DNA of 64,000 nucleotides from Selaginella moellendorffii (GCF_000143415.4 NW_003314291.1:1720935-1784934); one strand, 5' to 3'; counted from the first letter of the stretch, positions 29,513-42,385 are shown. The notes: generated by a model not told the origin, from the letters alone. Program-made: numbers and translations.

Positions 29513-32500
29513 CTATGGGAGGTTGAAGAGCTTGTTTCTATTCTTGCTCGTTTCGCTGGTGCTAGCCTCTGCTACCAAGCTCCTGATGTCTGAGTCCCAG
29601 TGCTGCAGAGATTTCTTCTGAAAGCCTTGCTTCTGGGCCATCGCAATGTCTTTCCGTGTTATGATCCCAATTACCCTGTGTATAATGCACGTCACCACGG
29701 ATACAACAAGGCAAAGGTAATGACAGGAAACCTGTTGTGAGAGTCTGTCACACACAGGTGACGAAGCCCCAGGGTTCTAAATATGACATAGACACGCTGA
29801 GCCGAGCATTCCCGACGAACCTGCACACACGACGTGGTTTGTCAGTGCCACCCAGACGAGAAAGCTTACCGTTAGAGGTGCCCGATTCATAAAAGGTCTC
29901 AAATCCAGTGCTACAACTTTCTTTGTCTTCTTGTCTGGAGCCATGTCCGCCTCGGCCAGATTTCTCTTTCTTGCCAGCTCTGCTTCAATCCTAGCGACCT
30001 CCGGAGGCCGGGATGACAAAAACCTCCGGTGAGGATGATGGTAGTGGTGGTAAGCACGCATTGAATGTTCCAGGATGAGCATCTGCTTGGGAATCGGCTT
30101 CTCGTACAAGGAAAATCTGTGCTGCTGCCTGGAGGAATCGACTTCCGAGAAAAGGCCTTCCTCAAGGAGGAGGAGAAGCTGGTGCCTTAACACGAGACCC
30201 ACGAATTTCTCGCCTGCTCCAGAATTTTCCGCGCTCGTGTGTCTCAGCACCGGAAAGCCATTGTGCCTAGTGTTGCGAAGAACTTCAAGCACCTCCCGCA
30301 CAGGAACTACCTGAGTATCAATTTCAAGACGGGATCAAGAACTCCAGCAACCCGAACTTCGCCTGCATACCTCCTGGAAACATATGACATTGGGCGACAT
30401 AATATCCGATGCAGTCAAGGCTGCCAGTTGGTGCGGAGGCTCGCTGTGCATGAAGTAGACTCCACCTTAAAATAAGGTGTCACACTAGAAATAATTGTCG
30501 CACCAGCCGCTTACCAAGGCGTTCCAAGTCGGCTTCGTAGGCGCCAGCGTGATATATGTGGTGTGCAACCCAGTTTGAGACGACTATGGCCACAATAATC
30601 GGCAGGATGAAATCGATGCCACCCGTTCCCTCGACCATGATTACTACCTGCAATTTATTTCGGCTGTTTGACTTCTAAAAGTTCAGAATGTAAATGTACC
30701 AAAGATATGGAAGCCCGGAACACCCCTCCCAGCATTGCAGTTGATCCCACGATCGCATGAAGTCCTGGTTGTATATTTTCACTGCAAAAGACTCCATGAG
30801 ATTTATGTGGAAAAATAAGTAATAACCAGCCTACCCTGGAAAAATTGCCTGAAAAATTGTTCCCATGCATGCTCCGAAGGATGCTCCAGCCTGACATTTG
30901 CAGCTTGGAAGTCAAGGAAAAGAAAACAAGGAGGTGCTTACGAGCATGGAGGGCATGAAAATGCCACCAGGAGTGGCTGTTCCATACGCAATAATAAACA
31001 AGAAAAGTACTGATCCGGTATGAATCGCCAGGTCTGCTGTTGGAAACTGATGCTTTACTCCTTGCATGTTATATAGCTGTTGCATGCTCTGAAATGACAA
31101 ACACAACTTGCCATAAGTAGGACCTAGCGCCTAGCGCTTAAGCCGAATACCTTTCGAGGAAGAGAGAATAGTAGTGTAGCCAGATCATTGTATTCACCTT
31201 TGGAGCACTTGTATCGTAGCCAATACTTTTCGTCCATTTTCCTGAAGTTTGCAAGCATCTAGTTATTAGTTACAAACATCCTTCAGGGTAACTAAGTACA
31301 TACCCGTCAGGGAGAGGACCCTCGGGAACTTGTAAGCACGACCCCAGAGCAAGAGGAAGCAAGTACATTACCGCCACGGATATGACGGTGATACCGCAAA
31401 CCTCCAAAAGTCTTTAAAAAGAAACCAAACAATCGTTTATGGATAATGAGCGCTGATATATCACCTTGAAAACTTTCGTGTTGCTGCAGGTCTTAAACGA
31501 TCAACCCTGTCATGAACAATATTTACAAACGCGCCCAGGACACCAGCAAAAACGCTCGTAACCGCGAACAGTGGTAAGTCTCTGATTCGAAAGCCAGGCT
31601 GCCGATGAGAAGATTAAAGTGTAAGAGAAAGGATATGCGCCCAGCAACTAGTACCTTAAGCTGACGAAACGCCATGCTGCCAGGCAAAGCCATTGAAAAC
31701 TGCCTGAAGTGGGGGGAGGGGGGTAAATTGCACAAAAATTTTAAAAAGGAAAAGAAAAAAAAAGGACTTACCATTCATTGATTGATGCCAGTACCATTGT
31801 TGCGCAGGTACAACAAAGAAGTGATCTCCACATCACCTAAAGTTTGAAACAGCGCCATGAGTAAAGACGGTCCATAGTTTACCTTCTTAGACCAAAAACT
31901 CGAAGCTTCTTCTAAAGAATACAATACCCCGCCAATCGGCGCACCAAAAGCTGCGGCTAAGCTGGAAATAAATAGATAAATAAGTTTGGCGTATCAAACT
32001 TAAGCTTACCCGGCTGCAGCACCGGCTGAAATAAACTCTCGACGATCTTTGTCGTTGTAGAAGTCCTGTGAGAGATTCAGCCAACGGATTCTAGGCACGG
32101 ATGCACTTACAAAGTTCGTGGCTTTTGCATTCCAGCACGATCGCGAGCTTTTGGTGCTGGCATCTTTGTCCGACGGCAGTGATCCGTGCATCCAAGTCAT
32201 TGCTGAAGCGATCGCAGCTCCAATGTGAACCATTGGAGCTTCCTGGCCGACCTGCACAAACGTGTCGAGTTAGAAAGCAATGAATCATTTTGAATCCTAC
32301 CAACAGGCCAGACGAGATACTACAGATTGTTCCAATAATCTGACACGAGCTGATCAGCATGTTGAATAACAAGAAGCGATCAACAGGGTTACTTTTGTGA
32401 TAAGTGTGCTAAGCTTGAAAAAATCGGGGATATCGTTCCCATTGAGATAAGCCATGACAAGAGTTACCTGCGTCACATCACCCGTGAGCTGAGAGACGTA

Positions 32501-33172
32501 TGTGAGCAGCTTACCCCTCCACCAGCAGCTGGAGGAGCCCAAAACAGAACAAGGCAGCTGGAGATGAGGATCAGGAGAACGCTGAAACCCGCAAATCCAA
32601 GGAAGGACAGAATGAGGCTCCCCTCCACTGTTTTCTGAGCAAATGATTTCTGGCGGCCATGGAAAAGAAACGACAACAGGTGAGAGCTACGAGTGCAGTC
32701 GCGAGTGTTAACCTTCTCCGTGACTAGGAACTCCTGAGACGATTCGATCACGTACGCGATCAAGCCTGAAATCATGGCAAGTTGAGGTATGGCATTCGAT
32801 TCGTCCACACACATACCCACGAGAACGCCGATGCAAATCGTGATGCTCCACTTGGCCAACGTCGCCCCCGTGTAGCTGTGCTGCTGAGATAAGACAATAA
32901 GACGAGAGGGGGTTTCTTTACCCGTAGAGGCGCCGATTTTGCTTGATCGTGGTTGTCTTGGCGTGGACGACGCTAAAGACTGGATCGTAGTCGAGGCTCT
33001 CGATCCCCAGCTCATTGTTCAAGGTCTCGGGCAGGGCGGTGGCGGCAGCAGCTGCAGCACCAGGAGGGGAAGGATCGAGTGCCTCCGGATCCCATGAGCT
33101 CGCGTCCGACTCACCCGTGAGCAGGGGCGCTCTGATCTCCTCCTCCTCCTCCTCCGCCATAGCCACTTGCAC
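29513..33172 (-). CDS. ClC-family chloride channel / proton exchanger
   Basis: A gene of roughly twenty exons with short introns (boundaries not all fixed). The N-terminus starts [18 protein letters not shown], with a second Met four codons on, and the ESLDYD segment typical of ClC-7 and plant ClCs. Hydrophobic helices follow. Motifs, in order: [16 protein letters not shown] (33-32.4 kb region), [15 protein letters not shown] with the gating Glu, [32 protein letters not shown] where it can be followed, and [14 protein letters not shown] with the Phe of GxFxP. The C-terminus has two CBS-like parts ([18 protein letters not shown] and [12 protein letters not shown]). ClC proteins move chloride or nitrate, often in exchange for protons, in vacuolar or endosomal membranes. 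The first filter motif departs from the usual GSGIP (see finding). Confidence 0.85.
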
Positions 33173-33380
33173 CCTAAGTCCGCGAGCGCATATTCGCGTT
33201 TTTTTAAAGCCATGTCAAAGGGGGTTTAAAGTGGCCAATAAGAAGTGTCGTGTTGGGTTGGGGGCAAAGGCGCAACAGTGGTGAGACTGACTGTGGAGTG
33301 GAGCGGAGCGGAGGAAATGGGGGGGAGGGGTTTTTAGGGTTCCTGGAGACACGCGCACGCCCAGGCCAAGGAAGCAGGGT

Positions 33381-34869
<1,489 letters not shown>

Positions 34870-35099
34870 CTTCCATGGTTGGAGCATCATAGCTAGGGGA
34901 AGGGTAGAAACCATTTTCTTGTGTCCCGGTGGCGGCTGGCTGGCTGGCTGTATATTGGATGTCATGTATGCTATGTTAGTGATCACAATAATAAAGAGAG
35001 ACAAGGGAACTTGCAAGGGTTTTAGGTCAAGAGCTGCTCCGGCCGATGGGGGGATGTGGTAGCTAGCTGCGCATTCCTTTTGGCGACGGGAGGCACTGG

Positions 35100-35594
35100 A
35101 TGGCGCTTCCAGGCTTCTTTCGGAAGGTGCTCAACCACTTGGGATTCAAGAAGGAGGGCGAAGATGGGAGGAGGCGAGATGGATTTAGCAGGGGGGGAGG
35201 GGGCGGAGGAGGAGGAGGATTCAGCACCAGGATGGCGATGCCAGCCCCCGGGAGCACAAGTGACGGAGGAGGCCCAGTGGTGTCGCAATGCAATTATGGC
35301 AATGGTGGAGTCCAGGTTCGTTTCGCTCTCCCTACCTGGGACTTAATCTCGAGTGGATGAAAATAAAGACATGTAACGCAGGGACTGAGGTGGTATTCGC
35401 AGCTCCTCCGAGCGGACGAGGACGGAGACGTTGCTCAGGAGTTTCTGCAAGAATCACGCGATCACAGGAAGCGGTTGAGACTGGAACTAGTCGACACGCG
35501 CACAAAACCGGTCAAGCTCAAGGGACCTTTGTGTGCTCTCGACGGGAGTGTACATCAGTTTGTGGAATTAGCTGGAGAAATCTACTGGGCCTGA
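35100..35594 (+). CDS. Unidentified small two-exon protein
   Basis: Exons 35100-35315 and 35382-35594 join to 142 residues. Exon 1 encodes a basic start (MALPGFFRKVLNHLGFKK) and a Gly run; exon 2 encodes GLRWYSQLLRADEDGDVAQE, then a charged helix and a short LKGPLCALDGSVHQFVELA segment. The GLxWY...DEDGDVA pattern looks conserved-plant-like but I cannot name a family. The frame is maintained across a canonical GT-AG intron, the main support. The gene ends shortly before a (CT)n tract. Confidence 0.6.
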
Positions 35595-35619
35595 GTCGGG
35601 GAGACGATTCATATGTCCC

Positions 35620-35626
<7 letters not shown>

Positions 35627-35662
<36 letters not shown>
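35627..35662 (+). repeat. (TC)18 microsatellite
   Basis: About 36 bp of uninterrupted TC, between the small unidentified gene and the stop of the convergent STPG gene. Likely variable between individuals. Confidence 0.9.
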
Positions 35663-35666
<4 letters not shown>

Positions 35667-35703
35667 TCAGTCACGTTACTAGAGCTAGACAACAGAGACT
35701 GGA

Positions 35704-37193
35704 TCAGCAGTCGTATTCCCCAGGCCCCGGCAGTGTCTCGTACACCCTCTTGAATCGCTTGGCGCCGCTGAAGGAGTAGCTCGGAGGCGACACCTTCTTC
35801 GAGTTTGGCTGTTGGCCCTGCATGCAGCCGCGGCAAGTCAGTCAGTGTGGAGTTTGGGTATAGCCCTCACCAAGGATGATATGAGCTTGATATTCACAGC
35901 CGGTCCTGGTGACTCCAAGCCGACGTTGCCTCTCTCGTGCTCCACAGATATGAAAATCTGACAAAAGCTGTCACCAGGTGATTGTTAGTTATCTCCACTT
36001 ACCTTCTCCCGCTGTTCTCGTCGGGAGTGTGTGAAAGAGATGACAGGTTGATTGAGCCTGCTCGACTGGGGCTGCTTCCCGATTGCGGCCACACTTTTAT
36101 ACTCTCCTGCTCCGGGCGTCGCTGTGATTGCCGAGATCTTGCCATGCTGCCACGGTGAATAATTCATGAATAACAACGACAACTCTTGTTCTTTACCGAC
36201 CTTGAAGCGCTTGTCCATGGGGAACTTGATGTGTGGAGCGTTCCTGTTCTCCGAGTGCATCTGGTCACCAATGGATGACCTCAGGTCACACACCACCGGT
36301 CCTGGGGACTCTATTCCGTACAAGCTCTTTGTTGACAAACAAAGCACGCTCTCAGAGTTGTGAGCTTTCAGGGTTGCAGGCTCGTTTTACCTTGTTGAAG
36401 TCTTGACTCAGGTACACTTTCTGCTGCTGCTTCCTTGTCGCGGAACCGATGACTGCCTTCTCCGGCGACTTTTGGTACGAGAGCACCTGCACGTAACACC
36501 AAGTGGCTTCCGTGAGCCAGACCATACTGACCCGCAGCAGCTCACCTGGTCTCCGAAAGACGATGCCTTTTCGTAAGCTCCGGGCCCGGGTGCGTCTCCT
36601 CCTTTGAACTTCTAAAGCATTCAAGAGCGAGGATCCGAAACTCTTTTGTGTTGGTTCAAAGCGAGCATTTACCGTGAAGCGTCTTGCCAAGGGGAACGCA
36701 ACTTCTGCGGGGTTCTGGTAGTCCGACTTGACTTGCTTCCCGATGGAGGGAACTAGCTCGTATGCAGGCCCTGTCTCCACAAATGCAATCATGAGATGAT
36801 GAGCTGTCGGCATGCATGATTTCATACCTGGGCTCAGCCCCGGAGTCAGTTTTGAAATCTCGGCATCGATGTAGAGCTGCCATGTGACCATGACCATGAC
36901 AAGGGAAATGTTTGAGAGTGGGTGATGTTGGTTATGGAAGAGTGCGCCCAACCTTCTCCATTCCAATGCGACATCCTCGCCCAAATCGCACCGATGGCTC
37001 TGTGAGCCTGGAGGAAAGAATCTGCAGAGAGAGCACACACGTTAACGCAGGGTGTGTAGCTGTTGGCCACCTGAGGTCCAAATGTGGACTTTGTAAATCG
37101 ACGCCTGGCCACGGGGGGCTTGATGTCAATAACGGGGGGCTGCTCGCCTGCCAAGACGCTGGGTCCCTTGCTGCCCCCCATTCCATGCTTCAC
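35704..37193 (-). CDS. Sperm-tail PG-rich repeat (ODF3/SHIPPO-like) protein
   Basis: A multi-exon gene starting MKHGMGGSKGPS at 37193 and ending at the stop 35704. Repeated PGP-type motifs are spread over its exons: SPGPAYELVPSIGKQ, APGPGAYEKASSFG, ESPGPVVCDLRSSIGDQ, TPGAGEYKSVAAIGKQ, ESPGPAVNIKLISSLG and LPGPGEYDC. Each is followed by a basic FPLARRF, FPMDKRF or FSGAKRF segment. This is the sperm-tail PG-rich repeat pattern of ODF3/STPG proteins, which line the microtubules of flagella and some other axonemes. Exon boundaries were not all fixed. It shares a 112-bp upstream region with EBP2. In this plant it would most simply act in the flagellum of swimming sperm (inference). Confidence 0.75.
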
Positions 37194-37292
37194 ATTCAGC
37201 TTCGCATGACTTGCCGACGACCAATCGCCTGCTTCGCCTGGGCGTTAGGGCTAATGTGGATAGTGCCTAGGGAATATCCCGCCGGCCGAAGC

Positions 37293-37303
37293 TAGGGTTA
37301 GGG
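37293..37303 (+). promoter_or_regulatory. Telo-box-like motif before EBP2
   Basis: TAGGGTTAGGG a few bases before the EBP2 ATG. Telo-box words (AAACCCTA on one strand) are common in plant promoters of ribosome-biogenesis genes, which fits EBP2. It lies within the shared 112-bp EBP2/STPG region. Confidence 0.5.
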
Positions 37304-37305
37304 CA

Positions 37306-38091
37306 ATGGCGGAGCACGAGGAGGAGGAGGAGGAGGAGGAGCAGCCGCTGGAGGAGGCCCGCAGGGATGCAGTGTACGATGTGGATGGGCTGCGCGATAA
37401 GCTGGAAGACATTGCGTGGGATGGCGAGGTAGGGTGGATCCATTCCTTGTCCGTGTCCGTGCCCATGGACGAGGGCGGCGTCAGTGTGGAGGACGACCTG
37501 GCCCGAGAGATGTGCTTCTATACGCAGGCGCTGGAGGGCGCCCGCGAGGCGTATAGCCAGCTGCAGGAGCTGGGCGCTCCGTTTCTCCGCCCCAGCGACT
37601 ACTACGCGGAGATGGTCAAGTCGGACACTCACATGCTCAAGGTCAAGGACCGGCTGCTGAGCGACAAGAAGCAGATCGAGGAGGAGCAGGAGAGGCGCAA
37701 GGCGCGGGAGGCCAAGAAGTATGCCAAGGAGGTGCAGGCCGAGAAGATGAAGGAGCGGGCCAGGCAGAAGAAGCACGACTTTGAGAGCGTGAAAAAGTGG
37801 CGAAAGATGCGCAAGGACAGCGACTTCACGCAAGGGGAGGACGACTTTCCTGTGGATGCTCCAGATGCCAAGCCAAAACGCAACGCGGCTGCTCCATGGG
37901 ACAGGTCCGGAGGGAAGAAGCTCGCTGGTCACAAGAGCAAGAGCAGGCAGCAGAGGGATGCCAAGTTCGGCTATGGTGGTCGCAAGGGCCTGAGCAAGAA
38001 GAACACGGCCGACTCCGCAGCAGGTGGGTTGAAGCGATCTGCTAGGCCAAGCTCAGGTCCGCAGAGCTTCAAGAAGCAGAGGCGCAAGTAG
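37306..38091 (+). CDS. EBP2: rRNA-processing protein EBP2
   Basis: A 261-residue single-exon protein. EBP2 (EBNA1BP2) is a nucleolar factor needed to process pre-rRNA and build the large ribosomal subunit. It has an acidic Glu run near the N-terminus, the family core ARREMCFY-like segment (LAREMCFYTQALEGAREA), a QLQELGAPFLRPSDYYAEMVKSD block, then a long Lys/Arg-rich coiled coil and basic nucleolar tail ending KKQRRK. An RQKKHDFESVKKWRKMRKD stretch matches the conserved C-terminal half. The ATG at 37306 is right behind the telo-box. It is transcribed away from the STPG gene. Confidence 0.9.
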   Translation: MAEHEEEEEEEEQPLEEARRDAVYDVDGLRDKLEDIAWDGEVGWIHSLSVSVPMDEGGVSVEDDLAREMCFYTQALEGAREAYSQLQELGAPFLRPSDYYAEMVKSDTHMLKVKDRLLSDKKQIEEEQERRKAREAKKYAKEVQAEKMKERARQKKHDFESVKKWRKMRKDSDFTQGEDDFPVDAPDAKPKRNAAAPWDRSGGKKLAGHKSKSRQQRDAKFGYGGRKGLSKKNTADSAAGGLKRSARPSSGPQSFKKQRRK

Positions 38092-38149
38092 TAGTAGTAA
38101 CCAGTGAATGTTTCTTAGCAGGCACAACTTGTTGCTCATGCTCATGCTT

Positions 38150-40080
38150 TGGTGTGGTGGCCATGGGCGGTGACGAGCGCATAATAACTTGTCCCTGCCT
38201 TGAGCAGCTCCTGGTGTCGGCCGCTCTCCACTATACGCCTGCTGTCCATGCCAAATATACAATCTTGGACGCTCGACAGCCGGTGCACAGCGCTGAGGGC
38301 GTCGCTGCTGGCGATGCCGTCGGACTCGGCATCCTGGCCTCGTCATCATGCCTCGCGCAATGGCAAATCCTCTGCCGCTGCCCACCGGACATCGGACACC
38401 CCCCTACGCCAATCTGAGTGTCGTAGCGCTGATGAAGTCGTGCGCGTTTGCCAGAGTTGCAGCCTCCACCACCTCCCCTCCCAAACAGAATGTTGTCCCG
38501 AATAGACACTCCAAACAGGGGCGCCTCCTGCCGCTCTCCAGCTCCACGGAACCAACCATGACTTGCTCCGGCCGCTCCCCTCGTGGATGGTCACTCTCAA
38601 TCTCGGCCGCCGGCAGATAGTGGCAAGCATCCATTCCAGTGCGGCCCCTCCCCTCGTCAACTCGGGGATTATCCGAAGCTGATCACCGTGTTAGTGAGAA
38701 CCGTGATGGCTCTTAACACGGGCTCGAACGTGCCGCGCTTCACCAGCCCGATCCCAAACCACATGACCATGGCCCGTGTGGCACTCCCTGCACCACGGAC
38801 CGCTTGGTGCAGCCGCTGCTTGAGTGCTTTCATGCATGCCCAGCGACGCAACGGTGCGGATGCTGGATGCAGCTTCTGCAGCAATCTGGTTGGCGCTCTG
38901 ATGTCTTATGTCTCCAACCAGTCCCTTGCTCCGGAACGCTTGCTGCAAGGGGCTCAGGCTCTGCACAAACAAACTGTAAGTATCGCTCAGCATGCCCCTC
39001 ACCGCTGTTGTATTGGCTGACAGGCGTGCTGTGAGCGCCGGGCCGCTGTTCGCAACCTACCTGCAGGAGCTCATGTCAACAAGGACATACATGCTGCCTT
39101 TCACACACAAACACACACCTCGAAACGCTACTTCCTGGAGCCTGCGGCTGATTATAACGCCTGACCGGTGCCCAAGGAAGTACTGCAGCACGGTGCTGGC
39201 CAGGCTCCCAAGCCCAAAATCCATTCAGAGCAGGTTGGGGTGCAACTTTCGGGAGGGCAGAAACAAAGGCTGAGGGCCATCCAGCCATCCTTTTGTTAGA
39301 CGAGGCCACCAGTGCTCTTGACACAGGGTCGGAGCTCTTGGTACACAAGGCGCTGGACAGTGCTATGCAGGGAGTGAAAACAAGTGTCATAGTCGCCCAT
39401 CGTCTCTCCACCACAAGATCTTCGTCCTCCACCAGGCGCGTCTTGTAGAAAGCGGAACACACGATTAGCAGCTCTGACTCAGCGTACAGCTCTCTTGTGC
39501 AAAGCTTGAAACAGTCGCCCGTATCAGAGCTTCTTCTAAGCACTAATGTGAGCATGACGAGGCGTGTCACCAGGGCAAGACGTGGAGTTGAGCACTCTTG
39601 GGAAGCATGGGAGCTTGTGTCTCAGGCCTGGTCACGGCACTCTTTACCCACATCGTCATTCTTTTCGTCGGGCATGAGGAAGAAGACGCAAACACGCCTG
39701 CTGATGCCTGCGCTGACAAGGTGGTATAGACAGCCATGTACACACCTCCAGCGCCCAGCAGCAACGTAAGCCCACCAGTCGCCAGAGAGATGCTTATCCC
39801 CGTCACCAAGCTGCTCACACAAGCAGAGGACAAGAGCAGAACTAGCTCCCCAAGCCGAATACTTTCTCTCCCATGGCGTCGTGAATGAGGAGGGTGTCAG
39901 TGGAGGTGGCTGTGATCACGTCGCCACTCGTCACGCATTGGTCGAAATATCCCACCTCCTGGCTCAGGCAGCTCAGACGTTATCTTCTCCCAGCATGTTG
40001 TCTCTAGATAAGGATTCAAAGTCTCGGCATCGGAATGCTTAGAAATGTTACCGGTAGTCACGACGATCCCACCACACATG
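38150..40080 (-). pseudogene. Scrambled ABCB (P-glycoprotein) transporter relic
   Basis: Pieces of one ABCB half appear in order on the minus strand: EVGYFDQCVTSGDVITATST and DTLLIHDAMGE (39960-39860), a membrane-like LVTGISISLATGGLTLLLGA (39800-39750), AAEAASSIRTVASLGMHEST (38930-38850), then SIRDNILFG and MSGGQRQRI (38510-38360) and a tail with a DSRRIVESG-type piece. Frames shift between pieces, and stops and missing Walker A show it is dead. A second nucleotide-binding piece ([29 protein letters not shown]) lies on the opposite strand at 39240-39420, with a one-base frameshift. So the locus was rearranged, not just mutated. Confidence 0.8.
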
Positions 40081-40514
40081 TAGCCGAACCCGAAGAGGCA
40101 GCCATTTTATTTTCACAGAAAGTATCCATCTATAAAAGCTAGGTCATATGCTCTTTTTTTTCTGGTCCTTCATTAACACTATATGAATGGATTTTTGTTC
40201 ATTTTTATAATTTTTAATTTTGTTTAACAGTTATTTACTCCACTTTTTTGAGGAAGCAGCTGCACCCAGCCAATTGACCTTGCCGTCGCGAGGCCCCTTT
40301 CCTGTCTTGGCTGCGCATCTCGTATTTATTACTGTGGCGAGAGCGAGTCGACACACGAATATACTTGTTTCTGTTTGTCATTTGGCGCCGAAGGGATCGC
40401 AGCATAGTCGGAAATAAGACGCCTTACATAAAACAAGTACCAGCGTCCTTATTCACTAAGCGTGCGTACCTTGTACGAGCTTCTGGTTGTGTACAACCTT
40501 ATTGCGCTCGGGAG
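40081..40514. other. Intergenic, no gene seen
   Basis: About 430 bp between the ABCB relic and the end of the exonuclease gene. It is AT-rich around 40140-40260. No coding sequence, repeat or RNA gene is recognised. Confidence 0.4.
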
Positions 40515-41934
40515 CTACACAACTTTGCCTCTGAGAATCGCTTCCGCTTTTCGGACTTCTTTCAGGGGCCCAATCACAAAAACCTGCATGCATGGACGTT
40601 CCTCTCCATCAATAAAAAAAAAAACCAGCAGACAGCTGAGCTTGCCTTGTCGGGAGGACCTTTGGTGCCACCTATGAAAATATTGGCCCTGGATGTACAC
40701 GAGCGCCTATCATAACTGGCAGCACAAGAAGGCTACGTACCTGCATGATTCCTTGATGGCAACAATGGACGCTCCTTTCCTACCGATGATGCGCCCCATT
40801 CGACCTTTTGGAACATCTACGACTGCTAGCACCTCCTCCGGATCCTCATGGCGAGCGGCAAGCTCCTCTGACAAGGCAAGCAACATGACTGAAAGCTTCG
40901 ACACTGGTAGCAATCGCACGCACGTACCTGGTATAGCAGGAAGAGCAGGCCAGTTGGCAAACCCGTCATCCTCGCCACAGAAGCACCGGCAAAAGAGCGA
41001 GCTCCTGATGGACAGCTCCCACGCAGAGAAGGCGTCTAGCCTCTGCACCATGTTCCGGTGGATCCGAAGGAGAAAACGAACGTCATCCGCGGCAGCACGC
41101 TTCATCATGTTCGTTAGCGGCCTGTGCGTCCAAAACTCAGGATCCTGGCCAGCACATTTTCATAAGCGCAAGACAAGGTTGCGGAAGCAGCACGAGGATA
41201 CCTTTCTCAACAAGCTCCGCACCTCATCTTTCTCGTCATATGCAACACCTACTTCCCAGAGGTTGGCTTCTTTTTCCAAGACAGGTTACCTCTTACCGCA
41301 ATACTTGGCATCTGCCAGCAGGTCCACAAATGAGATGCAGTCGTCTGGGATCCACTGCCTTCCTTGCTGCAGCTCAATCAGCGAGTGTGCGATCTACAAA
41401 GCCATGAGATGCACCAGGCAAGCAACAAGAGCAGCCGCTCACTTGAGTGTCGAAGACGTTGTTGAGCTTGATTCCATGCTGGAAGTACAATGCCTGTTGT
41501 TGTTCAAAGGGTGGTGGTGAGGGAGGCAGATACTCAGTGGACTCAGGGGGGGAGGCACACACTCTACCTCACTGTCGCGCTTGCAGTCGTGCACGACTTT
41601 GGTAACGTGTGGAGATTCGAGAGCAGGCTTGCAGGCTTGCATTAGCGCGTCCCCACCTTGGACTGCATCCACCAGGTAGATCGCATCCTGGAACGCGAGC
41701 TGCGGAGAAGAGCGATTCACAAGACGTAGCGATATCATGTGCGCTTACCTGCATAATGCACAGGCGGCCATGACGGGCGAGGTCGACGCCCTCGCAGTCG
41801 AGGCCAATGGCGAGGGCGTGGGCGGCATTGGGCTCCACAAAGCAGCGGGGCAACTGCAGCGGCAGCGTGACAAGGTGCACGGGCATCTCCTGCTCGGGGA
41901 GGTGCGCCGCGGCGGCCGCGACCCCGTCCCCCAT
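40515..41934 (-). CDS. 3'-5' exonuclease with KH domain
   Basis: Nine exons join in frame to 329 residues: 41934-41749, 41699-41568, 41493-41443, 41393-41297, 41269-41202, 41144-40928, 40867-40741, 40688-40646, 40583-40515. The first half is a DEDD-type (RNase D-like) exonuclease: LDCEGVDL holds the first two acidic residues, VVHDCKRDSE and NVFDTQ follow. The C-terminus is a KH RNA-binding domain with GRIIGRKG and a VFVIGP strand. The pattern matches the plant exonuclease-KH proteins; an RNA substrate is likely. The intron after 40646 has a GC donor. It diverges from mtACP with only 49 bp between ATGs. Confidence 0.85.
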
Positions 41935-41966
41935 TGGAGACAGGACTGTGCCCTAGGCTAGGTAGC

Positions 41967-41974
41967 TAGGGTTT
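41967..41974 (-). promoter_or_regulatory. Telo-box in a 49-bp divergent promoter
   Basis: TAGGGTTT on the plus strand (AAACCCTA on the minus strand), an exact plant telo-box. It is in the 49 bp between the ATGs of the exonuclease-KH gene and mtACP, so both leaders must start inside or overlap it. Confidence 0.55.
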
Positions 41975-41983
41975 TGGTTGGGG

Positions 41984-42385
41984 ATGAGGAGGGCGGTTTG
42001 CGCGGCGGCCAGGCTTGGTGCCACTGTGCGCAGCTTTGCCACCGGCAAGGAGGCGTACGCCAGCCGCGAGGAGGTGACCAATCGAGTGCTCAACGTGGTG
42101 AAGAACTTCCCCAAGGTGAACATCCTCAAGGTGAGTTGTCATGTGTGGGAGGGAAACAAGGGGCTCACTCACGGCTTCTCCTTGCAGCTCTCGCCAACAT
42201 CGCACTTCCAAAAGGACCTGGGGCTGGACAGCCTGGATGCTGTCGAAGTGGTGATGGCCCTCGAGGATGAATTCAAGATCGAGATCCCGGACAGCGACTC
42301 GGACAAGATCGTCTCCTGCGCCGATGCCATCGAGTACATCGCAACTCGGCCATCCAAGAAAGAGTCCCTCATCCATCACTTTTGA
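41984..42385 (+). CDS. Mitochondrial acyl carrier protein
   Basis: Two exons, 41984-42130 and 42188-42385, join to 114 residues. The ACP carries growing fatty acids as thioesters in mitochondria, for lipoate synthesis, and is also a subunit of complex I (NDUFAB1). The 4'-phosphopantetheine site is in [18 protein letters not shown], with the modified Ser in DSL. The N-terminus [19 protein letters not shown] is a good presequence: basic, no acids. Downstream [17 protein letters not shown] matches the last helices. The ATG at 41984 was taken; a TTG upstream is not needed. Confidence 0.92.
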   Translation: MRRAVCAAARLGATVRSFATGKEAYASREEVTNRVLNVVKNFPKVNILKVSCHVWEGNKGLTHGFSLQLSPTSHFQKDLGLDSLDAVEVVMALEDEFKIEIPDSDSDKIVSCADAIEYIATRPSKKESLIHHF

